A DNA stretch of 39,423 nucleotides from Bacteroidales bacterium (GCA_023229245.1 JALNZU010000029.1:1-39423), one strand, 5' to 3'; shown: positions 1-8,847, counted from the first letter of the stretch. Numbers and translations: made by a program. Notes: generated by a model from the sequence alone, not told the origin.

Positions 1-52
1 GATTTACTGTTTATTTGTTTAGAACCATAAAAATAGGTGAAATCTTACACAT

Positions 53-93
53 GGCAAAGCGTTAGGTAAGATATTTCTTATCAGCGCTTTGCC
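53..93. terminator. Long hairpin upstream of the DUF6913-like gene
   Basis: A 9-bp perfect outer stem (GGCAAAGCG at 53-61 with CGCTTTGCC at 85-93) encloses a short asymmetric internal loop. Inside that, a second 7-bp stem (GGTAAGA with TCTTATC, one G-T wobble) is capped by a 4-nt loop. It lies at the window edge, before the first gene, and probably terminates an upstream rightward gene, which in related genomes is often ligA (inference). There is no clear T-run, only an AT-rich stretch after it. The flank CCTATTT following the right arm is mirrored by AAATAGG at about 31-37, so an alternative longer pairing is possible. Bases 94-260 hold no gene that I can support. Confidence 0.6.
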
Positions 94-260
94 TATTTAA
101 ATTGAAAATTAGCTTGCGGAATTAAGGGACAACAAAATAACAGAAAAAACATGTATTGAATACCTATCCGACTTGTCAAAACATATATACTGATTAAAGT
201 ATCACATTTTACAACTTGGCCAAATTATGTACTTTTACTGTTTCAAAATCAGTAAGCCCG

Positions 261-797
261 ATGAGTGGAATACAGAAGTTTTTTATCTCCCGCAAAATCA
301 GAAAAGCACTTGCCTTACCTATCAAGCAGCCTATGTTGCAACGATTTAGCGATATGCGAAGCATCACACTGCTGACTTGTGCTTCACAGCAAGCAATTCA
401 AAAGACTATCCGATGGATGGTACAGGATTTTGAAGCAGAAAAAGAGATATTTATCCTCAATTTTATTTTGGAAAAGACAGTGTTTCAATACGATTATCAC
501 AAAATAAAACTGAGATGTTTCTCGCCTCATGCCTTTAGTCGTTTTGGCACTCCTGACGAACATATAGCTGAATTGATCCGCCAGAGTACGTCCGATTTAC
601 TGATAAACACTTGTCAATCAAAGAATCTTTATTTAGATTGGGTAGCTGTTTTAAATGAGTCTCTGATCAAATCGTTCATACAAGCTGAGGCAAACAGCCA
701 CATATATAGTTTACAAATTTACGATAGTCAGCCGTTAAGCATACAAGACAGCTTACTACAATGCCGAAGCTATCTGAATGCGTTAGGCGGAAAATAA
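261..797 (+). CDS. DUF6913-like hypothetical protein
   Basis: A 178-residue protein starting MSGIQKFFISRKIRKAL, with a basic N-terminus and no signal peptide or membrane segment. Its length, basic start and position immediately before dapA match the Bacteroidota DUF6913 family, which is usually found between ligA and dapA; no function is known for that family. The frame is open upstream to a TTG at 216, but the ATG at 261 gives the family-like start. The ends LRCFSPHAFSRFGTPDEHIAELI and LYLDWVAVLNES look globular. It is followed by dapA after 43 bp and may be co-transcribed with it. The family assignment is by recall and context, not by search. Confidence 0.6.
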   Translation: MSGIQKFFISRKIRKALALPIKQPMLQRFSDMRSITLLTCASQQAIQKTIRWMVQDFEAEKEIFILNFILEKTVFQYDYHKIKLRCFSPHAFSRFGTPDEHIAELIRQSTSDLLINTCQSKNLYLDWVAVLNESLIKSFIQAEANSHIYSLQIYDSQPLSIQDSLLQCRSYLNALGGK

Positions 798-840
798 AAT
801 CTGAATCAAAAAATATAGCTTATTACCAAAACATTATATC

Positions 841-1734
841 ATGCAAACAGCATCACATTTTCGAGGCACTGGTGTTGCACTAATTACACCTTTCCGTTCA
901 GACGGCTCAATAGATGTCAACTCGCTTGCTACTCTCACGGATGATGTCATTACCCAAGGTGTTGACTATTTAGTGATGTTGGGTACTACCAGCGAATCAC
1001 CTGTGTTGGATGAAGCAGAAAGGCTGTTGGTCGTAAACACCATTAAAGAGGCTAATAACGGCAGGCTCCCATTAGTTATCGGCATAGGGGGTAATGATAC
1101 TTCATTTCTTATAGACCGTATTTCACATACTGATTTCACCGGCATAGATGCCATACTCTCAGTAGCACCATATTACAATAAACCTACTCAGCGAGGGCTG
1201 TATGCCCATTTCGATACTATTGCAGCCCGCAGTCCGGTGCCAATCATACTGTATAATGTACCGGGAAGAACAAGCAGTAATCTGAGTGCCGAGACAACCC
1301 TACGTCTGGCTAATGCACATTCCAATATTATTGCTATTAAAGAAGCATCAGGAAACTTAGATCAGATCATGAATATTATTGCACATAAGCCTCCTCATTT
1401 TGAGCTTATCTCGGGTGATGATGCCTTGACTTTTCCAATGATATGCCTTGGTGCTACAGGAGTTATCTCGGTGGCGGCCAACGCATTTCCTAAAGAATTT
1501 TCGACTATGGTGCGTCAGACATTAGCGGATGAAACGGCTTTAGCTCTCAAGCTACATTATCGCATGCTCCCATTGATTGACTTGCTCTTCGTGGAAGGAA
1601 ATCCGGCAGGAGTAAAAGCATTCCTAGCCGAAAAGGGAATGTGTCAAAACCAGCTCAGGCTTCCTCTTGTAAGCGTCAGCGATACGACACTTCAGGCTAT
1701 TAAAAAGGCATGGCAACAATTTAACACAAACTAA
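841..1734 (+). CDS. dapA: 4-hydroxy-tetrahydrodipicolinate synthase
   Basis: Condenses pyruvate with aspartate semialdehyde, the first committed step of the diaminopimelate/lysine pathway, in the cytoplasm. The protein is a 297-residue TIM barrel of normal family length. The substrate loop GTTSE is at 48-52 (family GTTGE, so Ser replaces Gly). Tyr138 and Arg143 lie in YNVPGRT. The Schiff-base lysine is Lys167 in IKEASGN. The C-terminal part carries VEGNPAGVKAFL, also typical of the family. The ATG is well placed, and the next gene starts 12 bp after the stop, so read-through into the secreted carboxypeptidase gene is likely. Identification is secure; the Gly-to-Ser change in the loop is minor. 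Confidence 0.96.
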   Translation: MQTASHFRGTGVALITPFRSDGSIDVNSLATLTDDVITQGVDYLVMLGTTSESPVLDEAERLLVVNTIKEANNGRLPLVIGIGGNDTSFLIDRISHTDFTGIDAILSVAPYYNKPTQRGLYAHFDTIAARSPVPIILYNVPGRTSSNLSAETTLRLANAHSNIIAIKEASGNLDQIMNIIAHKPPHFELISGDDALTFPMICLGATGVISVAANAFPKEFSTMVRQTLADETALALKLHYRMLPLIDLLFVEGNPAGVKAFLAEKGMCQNQLRLPLVSVSDTTLQAIKKAWQQFNTN

Positions 1735-1746
1735 ATTCAAAAAATT

Positions 1747-4059
1747 ATGAATGGTTTTTTACGTAGTGTGACGGCTGTTTACTTGCTGTTGATCACATTT
1801 TCTTTTTCAGCAAGTAGTCAATCATTAGACAGTCTGCAAGAAGCCCGTCAGGAGTACTACTTCCGCTTAGATACTCTACAAACTAAACAAATTGCTTTGT
1901 TATCGAAAATGATATCTATTGACAAGGTTTATGAAGACTATCTTATTGCTTATGCCAATCCAAACCAATATCAAGCATTGCTTGCAGCTGGTTTTAGACC
2001 TGTTTTACTCAATCCTCCCGGTTTGCTTGCTGATGAGCCTCTGATGATGGGGACTGATGAGATTCGAATAGGAGGCAGTTGGGACTACTACCCTACTTAT
2101 GAAGCTTATGAAGAGCTGATGTATGCCTTTGAAAGTAATTATCCTGATCTCTGCTCTATTCACACCATAGGCATATTAAACAGTGGGCGTAAGCTGTTGG
2201 CTGCGCGGATCAACAACGGTAATCCTGAGGGGAAGGCTGAGTTTCTTTATACTGGCACCATACATGGCGATGAGACTACAGGATATATCTTACTCCTTCG
2301 ACTGATAGAACATTTGTTGATGAATTATGGTACTGACAGCCAGATCACTCAATTGGTAAACGGATTGGATATCTGGATCAATCCGCTATCCAATCCTAAT
2401 GGAACTTATTGGGGAGGTAATCATACGGTGAACGGCTCACGCAGGGGGAATGCCAATAATATTGATCTGAACAGAAACTATCCCGATCCTGAAGACGGCC
2501 CTAATCCAGATGGGAATGCATGGCAGGAAGAAACAATATTTTTCATGGACTTTGCTGAGGAGCGCAGTTTTATCATGTCAGCTAATACTCATGGAGGTGT
2601 CGAGGTGATCAATTATCCATACGATACATGGAGTCGCCGCCATGCCGACAACGATTGGTGGATCACGGTATCGCGCGAATATGCCGACACAGCCCAATAT
2701 TACAGTCCACCGGGCTATATGACCTATTTAGATAACGGTATTACCAACGGATACGATTGGTATTCCATCAGTGGAGGCAGACAAGACTTTATGAACTACT
2801 TTCATTATTGTCGCGAAGTGACTATGGAGATTTCCAATATCAAAACCTTACCGCCGGCTCAACTGCCAGCCTATTGGGGATATAACTACCGCTCACTGCT
2901 GAACTATATGCAACAAAGCACATTTGGATTCCACGGAACTATTACCGATGCTGTAAGTGGAGCTCCAATACGGGCAAAAGTAGAGTTGCTGAACCATGAG
3001 TTAGATAATTCTTTTGTGTATTCTTTCCTTCCTGCAGGTAACTATCACCGATTGGTAAAAGCAGGTACTTATACATTAGTATTCACCGCAGAAGGCTATC
3101 ATCCACATACAATAAGTAATGTTGAGATTGCAGACGGCGAAAGAAAAGAAATGGATATCCAGCTGATACCTGGCACTATTATAGCCGATTTCACAGCCAG
3201 CGAATATGACATCAGCAAAGGTGGTCAGGTTAGCTTTTTCGATGCCTCATACGGCCAAAATATCATCAGCTGGGAATGGCATTTCGAGGGAGGAATACCG
3301 GAGACATCTTCTCAACAAAATCCTGCAAACATAGTATATCCCCAAACCGGTGAATTTGATGTGTCGCTGATAATTACCTCTTCCTCTGGCGAATCGGATA
3401 CTCTTACAAAAGAAAATGTAATACGGGTATCGTCTTATTATGTGATGACCAACGGTATCTTTTTTACCTGTGAAGGGACTTTTCTTGATCCGGGTGGTAA
3501 AGATACCAATTATGGGAACAATCAAGACTTTATCACAACTTTTTATCCCAACAGTGAAGACTCAGCTATACGAGTAAATTTCACCATGTTCGACATAGAG
3601 GCTAATATCAACTGCAACTGGGATTGGTTGAAGATCTATGATGGGCCCAATACCTTGTCTCCCTTATTAGGTACATGGTGTGGCACCGACTCGCCCGGAA
3701 CCATCATAGCCGAAAACTCATACGGAGCTCTTACATTTCAGTTTCACTCGGATATATCTGTTACAAGGCCGGGCTGGGAAGCCGAGCTTTCATGTGTATC
3801 AACCGTAGGTACTTCAAAGAATATGGTGGAGAAAGTAACCCTATTCCCAAATCCTGACAGGCAAGGGACGACATATATCCAAGCATCAAAACGTATTAAA
3901 ACAGTGACAGTGTATGACTTGAGTGGAAGGTTGATGTATAAGTCAGAGGAATTAGATCAAACTGATATAACTGTTCCCACTTCCGCATTACCCGAAGGAA
4001 TATATTTTATTCGATTAGACTATCAGGATAGCAGCTCTGTCCATAAGCTGATCCGGTAA
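1747..4059 (+). CDS. Secreted M14 zinc carboxypeptidase with PKD, CUB-like and T9SS sorting domains
   Basis: A 770-residue exported protein. A signal peptide ends near residue 25 (FSASSQ). The M14 catalytic domain (about 110-390) has zinc ligands His173 and Glu176 in HGDE and His282 in HGGVEV, the substrate pair Asn242-Arg243 in DLNRNYPD, and catalytic Glu361 in TMEIS. Asp293 (11 after His282) and Gln346 (15 before Glu361) match the residues that give basic C-terminal specificity in M14B enzymes such as carboxypeptidase D, so removal of C-terminal Lys/Arg is predicted. Then come a carboxypeptidase-regulatory-like domain (about 394-475), a PKD domain (479-563), a CUB-like domain (564-684) and a sorting domain (about 698-770; LFPNPD and LPEGIYFIRL). 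The architecture resembles P. gingivalis CPG70. It follows dapA by 12 bp, an unexpected partner. Confidence 0.92.
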   Translation: MNGFLRSVTAVYLLLITFSFSASSQSLDSLQEARQEYYFRLDTLQTKQIALLSKMISIDKVYEDYLIAYANPNQYQALLAAGFRPVLLNPPGLLADEPLMMGTDEIRIGGSWDYYPTYEAYEELMYAFESNYPDLCSIHTIGILNSGRKLLAARINNGNPEGKAEFLYTGTIHGDETTGYILLLRLIEHLLMNYGTDSQITQLVNGLDIWINPLSNPNGTYWGGNHTVNGSRRGNANNIDLNRNYPDPEDGPNPDGNAWQEETIFFMDFAEERSFIMSANTHGGVEVINYPYDTWSRRHADNDWWITVSREYADTAQYYSPPGYMTYLDNGITNGYDWYSISGGRQDFMNYFHYCREVTMEISNIKTLPPAQLPAYWGYNYRSLLNYMQQSTFGFHGTITDAVSGAPIRAKVELLNHELDNSFVYSFLPAGNYHRLVKAGTYTLVFTAEGYHPHTISNVEIADGERKEMDIQLIPGTIIADFTASEYDISKGGQVSFFDASYGQNIISWEWHFEGGIPETSSQQNPANIVYPQTGEFDVSLIITSSSGESDTLTKENVIRVSSYYVMTNGIFFTCEGTFLDPGGKDTNYGNNQDFITTFYPNSEDSAIRVNFTMFDIEANINCNWDWLKIYDGPNTLSPLLGTWCGTDSPGTIIAENSYGALTFQFHSDISVTRPGWEAELSCVSTVGTSKNMVEKVTLFPNPDRQGTTYIQASKRIKTVTVYDLSGRLMYKSEELDQTDITVPTSALPEGIYFIRLDYQDSSSVHKLIR

Positions 4060-4089
4060 AAGGGATAGTAAGATCGGTATCAACTATGT

Positions 4090-4908
4090 TTATCCGTGAA
4101 ACATAAATCCTTTATGAAAAAGTAATCGAGAGCTGATATACAAAACTATAGTCGTAATCATAAAACTTTTCATCAGCCTTATTGATCGTTTTTCTGATTC
4201 ATCAAACACTAAGGTATCAAAATTTCGTATCCTATGAAAGAAGATCAGCAGGACCACACCTAATACCGCCCATCCGTATCGTTCGTGAAACATATTCTTA
4301 GGGTAGAAATACACAAACATCAGCGCTGAGCCTATCAGATACGGTACTATCACCTGGGCAGTAATATAAAAGGGTGCGATGCGTTCGTTGAACTTTTCAA
4401 AATACACATTGGATGCCATTGCAACCATGCGTGCTGAAAATAAACCCATACCAAGCAGGCCGAGAAATCCTATCAGGGAAATGATCATTTTAACTGTATC
4501 CTTCATATACATCCAGTTAAACACATGACCTATTCCTTCGGTAAGCAAGTTACCAAGCAGTAAGCCACCAAACACAAAATTTCCGGCATGCATAGCAAAC
4601 CAGAAGAAAAAGATTTTCACCGGTATAGGATCAGGCAGCAGACTATAAAATGCCAGCAAGGCTAAAATTCCAACTATAAACGTAAGTACATATCCTGACG
4701 AAAAGATCAGAAACACAGCATCGTGCGTCCATTGATAAGGCTCAACATGAAAATAATAAGTTGCATAATCTAATGTTATCGGGTAATGATACATACCTGC
4801 CATTAGTCCGTACGAGAGCTGATTGAGATAAAAGACACACAAATAACTCAGTACGAATGCAGCTGTTGAATTGGCTGTTATTATCCAGAAGTGTTTTCTG
4901 CTGAGCAT
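4090..4908 (-). CDS. Multi-pass membrane protein of unknown function
   Basis: A 272-residue integral membrane protein. I count about seven hydrophobic segments, near residues 10-30, 66-90, 97-120, 137-162, 178-202, 210-228 and 246-262. Conserved-looking polar or aromatic positions inside membrane segments include FWFAMHAGNFVFGG. I do not recognise the family. It lies 40 bp downstream of the oxoamine synthase on the same strand, so co-transcription is likely and a role with that enzyme's lipid pathway is conceivable, but this is only context. It converges with the carboxypeptidase gene, leaving 30 bp between stops. A small inverted repeat (ATGTTT at 4086-4091, AAACAT at 4099-4104) overlaps its 3' end and could serve both strands as a weak terminator. 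Confidence 0.75.
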   Translation of the reverse strand: MLSRKHFWIITANSTAAFVLSYLCVFYLNQLSYGLMAGMYHYPITLDYATYYFHVEPYQWTHDAVFLIFSSGYVLTFIVGILALLAFYSLLPDPIPVKIFFFWFAMHAGNFVFGGLLLGNLLTEGIGHVFNWMYMKDTVKMIISLIGFLGLLGMGLFSARMVAMASNVYFEKFNERIAPFYITAQVIVPYLIGSALMFVYFYPKNMFHERYGWAVLGVVLLIFFHRIRNFDTLVFDESEKRSIRLMKSFMITTIVLYISSRLLFHKGFMFHG

Positions 4909-4948
4909 GTATGAGCACCGAACCGCTGGTTATGTTATTGTTAAACTA

Positions 4949-6187
4949 TTAGAATTCAACCATCTCGGATGAATAAGCTTTTGCGTCTAGTTTTGCTTTT
5001 ATTTCTTTAAATGCATTGATAGTATATGCTACATCTTCGAGTGTGTGCACAGCTGTTGGGATCAGTCGAAGCAGTATTGTTCCTTTAGGTACCACCGGGT
5101 AGGTTACTATTGAGCAAAAGATATGATAGTTTTCCCTTAGGTCGTATGTGATTTGTGTTGCCTCGCCTACTCCTCCGTACAACATCACTGGGGTTACAGG
5201 CGACTCAGTATTTCCTATATCCAATCCTGCGTCAACGAGGCCTTGTTGGAGTGCTCGGACTATAGTCCAGAGTTTTTCGCGATGCTCGGGTTGGGTTCGT
5301 ATCATATCCAACCGTTTCAAGGCCCCCAAAACCATAGGCATAGGTAGTGATTTGGCAAAAATTTGAGAGCGCATATTATACATCAGATATTTGATTACCG
5401 CATGATCGCCGGCCACAAAGCCACCTATGCCAGCCATTGATTTGGCAAAAGTACCAAAATACAGGTCTACCTCTTGCTGTACATCAAAATGTTCGTCTGT
5501 TCCGGCACCTGTAGCACCCATAGTACCAAACCCATGCGCATCGTCAACCAATATTCTGAAGTTGAATTTCTTTTTCAGTTCTACTATATCTTTCAGCTTT
5601 CCAAGGTCGCCCGACATCCCGTACACTCCTTCGGTGATCAGTAATATACCGCCTCCGGTTTCTTTGGTCAGCTTAGTAGCACGTTGAAGTTGTTTTTCCA
5701 GGTTTTCCATATTATTATGTGGAAACACAAACCGTTTTCCGAAATGCAGGCGCATACCGTCAATAATGCAGGCATGAGCTTCGGAGTCATACACTATCAC
5801 ATCTCTTCTGTCAACTAATGAGTTGATGATAGATAGCATTCCTTGATAACCGTAGTTGAGCAGGTAAGCTGATTCGCGACTGACAAATGCTGCCAGTTCA
5901 CGCTCTAATTGCTCATGATACTCTGTTTGCCCCGACATCATCCGTGCGCCCATCGGGTACGCCATCCCATATTGCGCGGCAGCCTCTGCATCAGCTTTAC
6001 GCACATCAGGGTGATTAGCCAATCCCAGATAATTGTTCAAGCTCCACACCAACCGTTCTTTTCCCATGAAGAACATCCGGTTGCTGATCTCACCTTCTAA
6101 TTTGGGGAACATAAAATATCCCTCTGTCTGATCGGCATATTGACCTAAAGGCCCCATGTTTACCGTACATTTTTCAAAAATATCCAT
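4949..6187 (-). CDS. Alpha-oxoamine synthase (PLP acyltransferase; sphingolipid/sulfonolipid base synthase candidate)
   Basis: A 412-residue fold-type I PLP enzyme of the group containing serine palmitoyltransferase, KBL and 8-amino-7-oxononanoate synthase. Such enzymes condense an amino acid with an acyl thioester and release CO2. Visible are NNYLGLANHP near the start, ARMMSGQTEYHEQLE, the cofactor region VDDAHGFGTMG, and the PLP lysine Lys249 in GTFAKSMAGIGGF. The N-terminal GPLGQYADQTEGYFMFPKL fits, as I recall it, the Bacteroidota subgroup that includes cysteate or serine fatty acyltransferases for capnine and sphingolipids. Which amino acid is used cannot be read from the sequence. There is no bio gene nearby, which argues mildly against biotin synthesis. 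A TAATTTTG box lies upstream on the minus strand. Confidence 0.85.
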   Translation of the reverse strand: MDIFEKCTVNMGPLGQYADQTEGYFMFPKLEGEISNRMFFMGKERLVWSLNNYLGLANHPDVRKADAEAAAQYGMAYPMGARMMSGQTEYHEQLERELAAFVSRESAYLLNYGYQGMLSIINSLVDRRDVIVYDSEAHACIIDGMRLHFGKRFVFPHNNMENLEKQLQRATKLTKETGGGILLITEGVYGMSGDLGKLKDIVELKKKFNFRILVDDAHGFGTMGATGAGTDEHFDVQQEVDLYFGTFAKSMAGIGGFVAGDHAVIKYLMYNMRSQIFAKSLPMPMVLGALKRLDMIRTQPEHREKLWTIVRALQQGLVDAGLDIGNTESPVTPVMLYGGVGEATQITYDLRENYHIFCSIVTYPVVPKGTILLRLIPTAVHTLEDVAYTINAFKEIKAKLDAKAYSSEMVEF

Positions 6188-6209
6188 AAAAACCCGTTTG
6201 ATTTGATTG

Positions 6210-6217
6210 CAAAATTA
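6210..6217 (-). promoter_or_regulatory. Bacteroidota -7 box for the oxoamine synthase gene
   Basis: Read on the minus strand this is TAATTTTG, a perfect TAnnTTTG. It ends 22 nt before the ATG at 6187. No convincing -33 TTG is seen at the usual distance. Confidence 0.55.
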
Positions 6218-6353
6218 ACATTTTGTTTCACATGCTGAATGATCGCCTAACCTACTATGCAAAAGCTATCAGAGCCGGATCGATTCTTTTCTATATCCAT
6301 TTAAGAAGTAATAATTCGGGTAACAGATCGTTATCTGGTTTTTAAAAAATATG

Positions 6354-6361
6354 TACTTTTG
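6354..6361 (+). promoter_or_regulatory. -7 box immediately before bamD
   Basis: TACTTTTG matches TAnnTTTG perfectly. Only 4 nt separate it from the ATG at 6366, so transcription from it would give a leaderless or nearly leaderless mRNA. The alternative in-frame ATG at 6351 overlaps the box and would add five residues before the lipoprotein signal, which is unlikely. No -33 TTG is seen. Confidence 0.55.
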
Positions 6362-6365
6362 CGCC

Positions 6366-7166
6366 ATGATTAAAAAACTGATTTCCATTGTACTGATAGT
6401 CCTGACCATAGGATTGGGTGCATGCAGTAACTTTCAGAAGTTATTGAAGAGTACTGACAATGAGCTTAAGTACGAGAGTGCGATGGATTACTATGAAAAA
6501 AAAGACTATAACAGAGCATTAGAGCTATTCGATATGCTCAATATCTTTTATCAAGGGACAACCAAAGGTGAGGAGATCAGTTATCGAATGGCTTATTCAT
6601 ACTATTATCTGAAAGACTATACTATCGCCAGTTTCTATTTTAAACGGCATGCTCAAACTTATCCTAACTCAGCCCGAGCCGAAGAATGTATGTTCATGAA
6701 TGCGTATTGCTATTATCTTGATTCGCCGGTGCCGAGTCTGGATCAGTCTAACACATTATTAGCGATCAAGGAATTACAAGCTTTCACCGATATGTTTCCC
6801 TTAAGCAATAGAATAGCCGAAAGCAATGAACTCATTGATAAACTCAGAGAAAAGCTACTAGTAAAAGATTTTAATATTGCGTTGCTATATTATAAAATGC
6901 GTGATTATCAGGCAGCTATTACCACTTTTGAAAATATATTGAAAAAATATCCAGATACGGATAGAAGTGAAGAAATATTCTACACCATGTCGATTGCCTA
7001 CTACGAATATGCCGAGAAAAGCATAGCCGAAAAGCAAAAAGAACGGTATCAGGCTTCGGTAGAAGCATATAATAATTTAAAATTTCAATTCCCTGAAAGT
7101 CAGTACCTAAAACAGCTTGACAATATCTATCATAAAGCTGTTAAAAAATTATCTGAAATAAGTTAA
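6366..7166 (+). CDS. bamD: Outer membrane assembly lipoprotein BamD
   Basis: A 266-residue lipoprotein of the BAM complex, which inserts beta-barrels into the outer membrane. The signal peptide MIKKLISIVLIVLTIGLGAC ends in a lipobox with Cys20. The mature part carries tetratricopeptide-like helices typical of BamD: YYEKKDYNRALELFDML, then SYYYLKDYTIASFYF, then MRDYQAAITTFENILKKYP. Length is normal. The start was set at 6366 because the ATG at 6351 lies inside the -7 box and spoils the signal sequence. It heads the bamD-rpoZ-coaBC run, with 13 bp to rpoZ. Identification rests on the repeats, the lipobox and the conserved neighbourhood. Confidence 0.93.
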   Translation: MIKKLISIVLIVLTIGLGACSNFQKLLKSTDNELKYESAMDYYEKKDYNRALELFDMLNIFYQGTTKGEEISYRMAYSYYYLKDYTIASFYFKRHAQTYPNSARAEECMFMNAYCYYLDSPVPSLDQSNTLLAIKELQAFTDMFPLSNRIAESNELIDKLREKLLVKDFNIALLYYKMRDYQAAITTFENILKKYPDTDRSEEIFYTMSIAYYEYAEKSIAEKQKERYQASVEAYNNLKFQFPESQYLKQLDNIYHKAVKKLSEIS

Positions 7167-7179
7167 CACCTTCAATATT

Positions 7180-7512
7180 ATGGACTTTAAAAAAATCAAG
7201 ACAGAAACCACAGCTGTTACCCGTCAAAAGGATCAGTTTTACGAGCAAACCGGTAATATATACGAAACGGTTGCTATACTCTCAAAACGTGCAAACCAGA
7301 TATCTGCCGAGATAAAAGAAGAACTACACCGGAAGATTAATGAGTTTGGTATCAACACCGATACTTTAGAAGAAATATTTGAAAATCGGGAGCAGATTGA
7401 GCTTGCCAAGTTTTACGAACGATTGCCAAAACCTACTCTTATCGCTATTTATGAGTTTCTAAACGAACAAGTCTATTTTCGCAATCCGCATAAAGATTCG
7501 TTTAAGTTTTAA
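7180..7512 (+). CDS. rpoZ: RNA polymerase omega subunit, Bacteroidota type
   Basis: A 110-residue protein of the Rpb6/omega family that helps assemble RNA polymerase. The core ETVAILSKRANQISAEIK matches the omega signature (Bacteroidota form: ISKRANQI). It continues with ENREQIELAKFYERLPKP, also typical of the phylum's version. It lies between bamD and coaBC, the expected place, 13 bp after bamD. Its stop codon directly abuts the first possible ATG of coaBC, which suggests translational coupling. Confidence 0.92.
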   Translation: MDFKKIKTETTAVTRQKDQFYEQTGNIYETVAILSKRANQISAEIKEELHRKINEFGINTDTLEEIFENREQIELAKFYERLPKPTLIAIYEFLNEQVYFRNPHKDSFKF

Positions 7513-8733
7513 ATGGAATTTAAAATGCTGAGAAGCAAGAATATACTGATAGGTATAACGGGCGGTATAGCTGCCTATAAAATTCCTCTGTTGGTTCGTC
7601 TGTTAGTTAAAGCAGGTGCACAGGTAAAAGTTGTTCTTACTCCTACAGCAAAAGATTTTGTCACGCCTTTGACTCTCTCCACTCTTACAGGCGATGAAGT
7701 GTATTGTACTCCTTTCGATCCTGATACTGGCAGCTGGAAAAGTCATATAGAGTTAGCGCTCTGGGCTGATCTGTTTGTGATAGCGCCTGCTACTGCCAAC
7801 ACTATGGCCAAGATGGCAAATGGCATATCCGACACTCTATTAGTAACCACTTATCTTTCTGCCAGATGTCCGGTGATGATTGCACCGGCTATGGACTTGG
7901 ATATGTACCAACATCCTACTACCAAAGAAAACTTAAAGCGCCTGACTCAACGCGGGCATTATATTATTCAACCTGGCAGTGGTGAGTTAGCCAGCGGGCT
8001 GACTGGCGAAGGCCGAATGGAAGAGCCTGAAGAAATTTTTAAGCTTATTTCTCAATATTTTTCAACCGGAAACAGATTTCATAATAAAAATGTACTAATC
8101 ACAGCAGGTCCTACTTACGAGCCTATTGATCCGGTCCGTTTTATTGGGAACCATAGCAGCGGCACTATGGGGTTTGCGTTAGCTGAAGCCTTTGCCCGAC
8201 AAGGTGCACAAGTGTATCTGATCAGTGGCCCTACACAGCTTACTGTATCTCATCCGGCAATACAGCTTACCAGAGTTACTACCGCTCAAGAAATGGCAGA
8301 AGCTGCTTCCCCCCTGTTTGAGACTTCCGATATAGCTGTGTTTAGTGCTGCAGTGGCCGATTTTACACCCACTGAAACAGCCAAACAAAAAAAGAAAAAA
8401 TCCACCAAATCATTTAGCTTAGAGCTTAAACCAACTATTGATATCTTGCATACACTCGGAAATAAAAAGCGTGCGAACCAGATAGTGGTAGGATTTGCTC
8501 TGGAAACAGGAAATGCCTTAGAACATGCCCTACAAAAAAAGCGCACCAAAAATGCAGATATTATCGTGGTGAACAGCCTGGAAGATAGTGGCGCAGGATT
8601 CGGACTTACGACTAACAAGGTAAGCATTATCAACACCAAAGAAGAGATACAGCATTATCCGCTCAAATCAAAAAACGAAGTGGCTGAAGATATTTTGGAC
8701 ACTATTTATACGGCTTTGATAAATAAATCTTAA
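7513..8733 (+). CDS. coaBC: Phosphopantothenoylcysteine decarboxylase / phosphopantothenate-cysteine ligase
   Basis: A bifunctional enzyme of coenzyme A synthesis, 406 residues (402 if the ATG at 7525, giving MLRSKNILIG, is the true start; that start resembles homologues better). The N-terminal CoaC flavoprotein half has GITGGIAAYK, the catalytic His in SHIELALWADL, PATANT and APAMDLDMY. The C-terminal CoaB half has the nucleotide site ITAGPTYEPIDPVRFIGN, SSGTMG, and the lysine-rich KKKKKSTKSFSLELKPT. The substrate-loop Cys of E. coli CoaC (in a CGDIGPGRM context) is not present: here the loop reads ASGLTGEGRM. I recall the same absence in some Bacteroidota, so it may be normal for the group. 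A short TTAAAA/TTTTAA repeat overlaps the stop. Confidence 0.94.
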   Translation: MEFKMLRSKNILIGITGGIAAYKIPLLVRLLVKAGAQVKVVLTPTAKDFVTPLTLSTLTGDEVYCTPFDPDTGSWKSHIELALWADLFVIAPATANTMAKMANGISDTLLVTTYLSARCPVMIAPAMDLDMYQHPTTKENLKRLTQRGHYIIQPGSGELASGLTGEGRMEEPEEIFKLISQYFSTGNRFHNKNVLITAGPTYEPIDPVRFIGNHSSGTMGFALAEAFARQGAQVYLISGPTQLTVSHPAIQLTRVTTAQEMAEAASPLFETSDIAVFSAAVADFTPTETAKQKKKKSTKSFSLELKPTIDILHTLGNKKRANQIVVGFALETGNALEHALQKKRTKNADIIVVNSLEDSGAGFGLTTNKVSIINTKEEIQHYPLKSKNEVAEDILDTIYTALINKS

Positions 8734-8822
8734 AAACAGCTTTTAAAACATCAGACACTCAACACTATAACAAATAATGTTATGACTAGATTGAGTAGAT
8801 ACCATTTTTTGCAAATAAACGT

Positions 8823-8830
8823 TATCTTTG
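8823..8830 (+). promoter_or_regulatory. -7 box for the two-gene insertion
   Basis: TATCTTTG is a perfect TAnnTTTG, ending 17 nt before the ATG at 8848. A TTTTTTG lies just 11 nt upstream, too close to be a standard -33 element. It suggests that the accessory pair has its own promoter inside the conserved cluster. Confidence 0.6.
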
Positions 8831-8847
8831 TATGCAGGTAACCATAT

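Noticed and set aside
3247..3525. Minus-strand frame of 92 codons inside the M14 carboxypeptidase gene
   Set aside because: It lies fully within a well-supported gene, has no promoter, and its composition is that of a mirrored coding strand.
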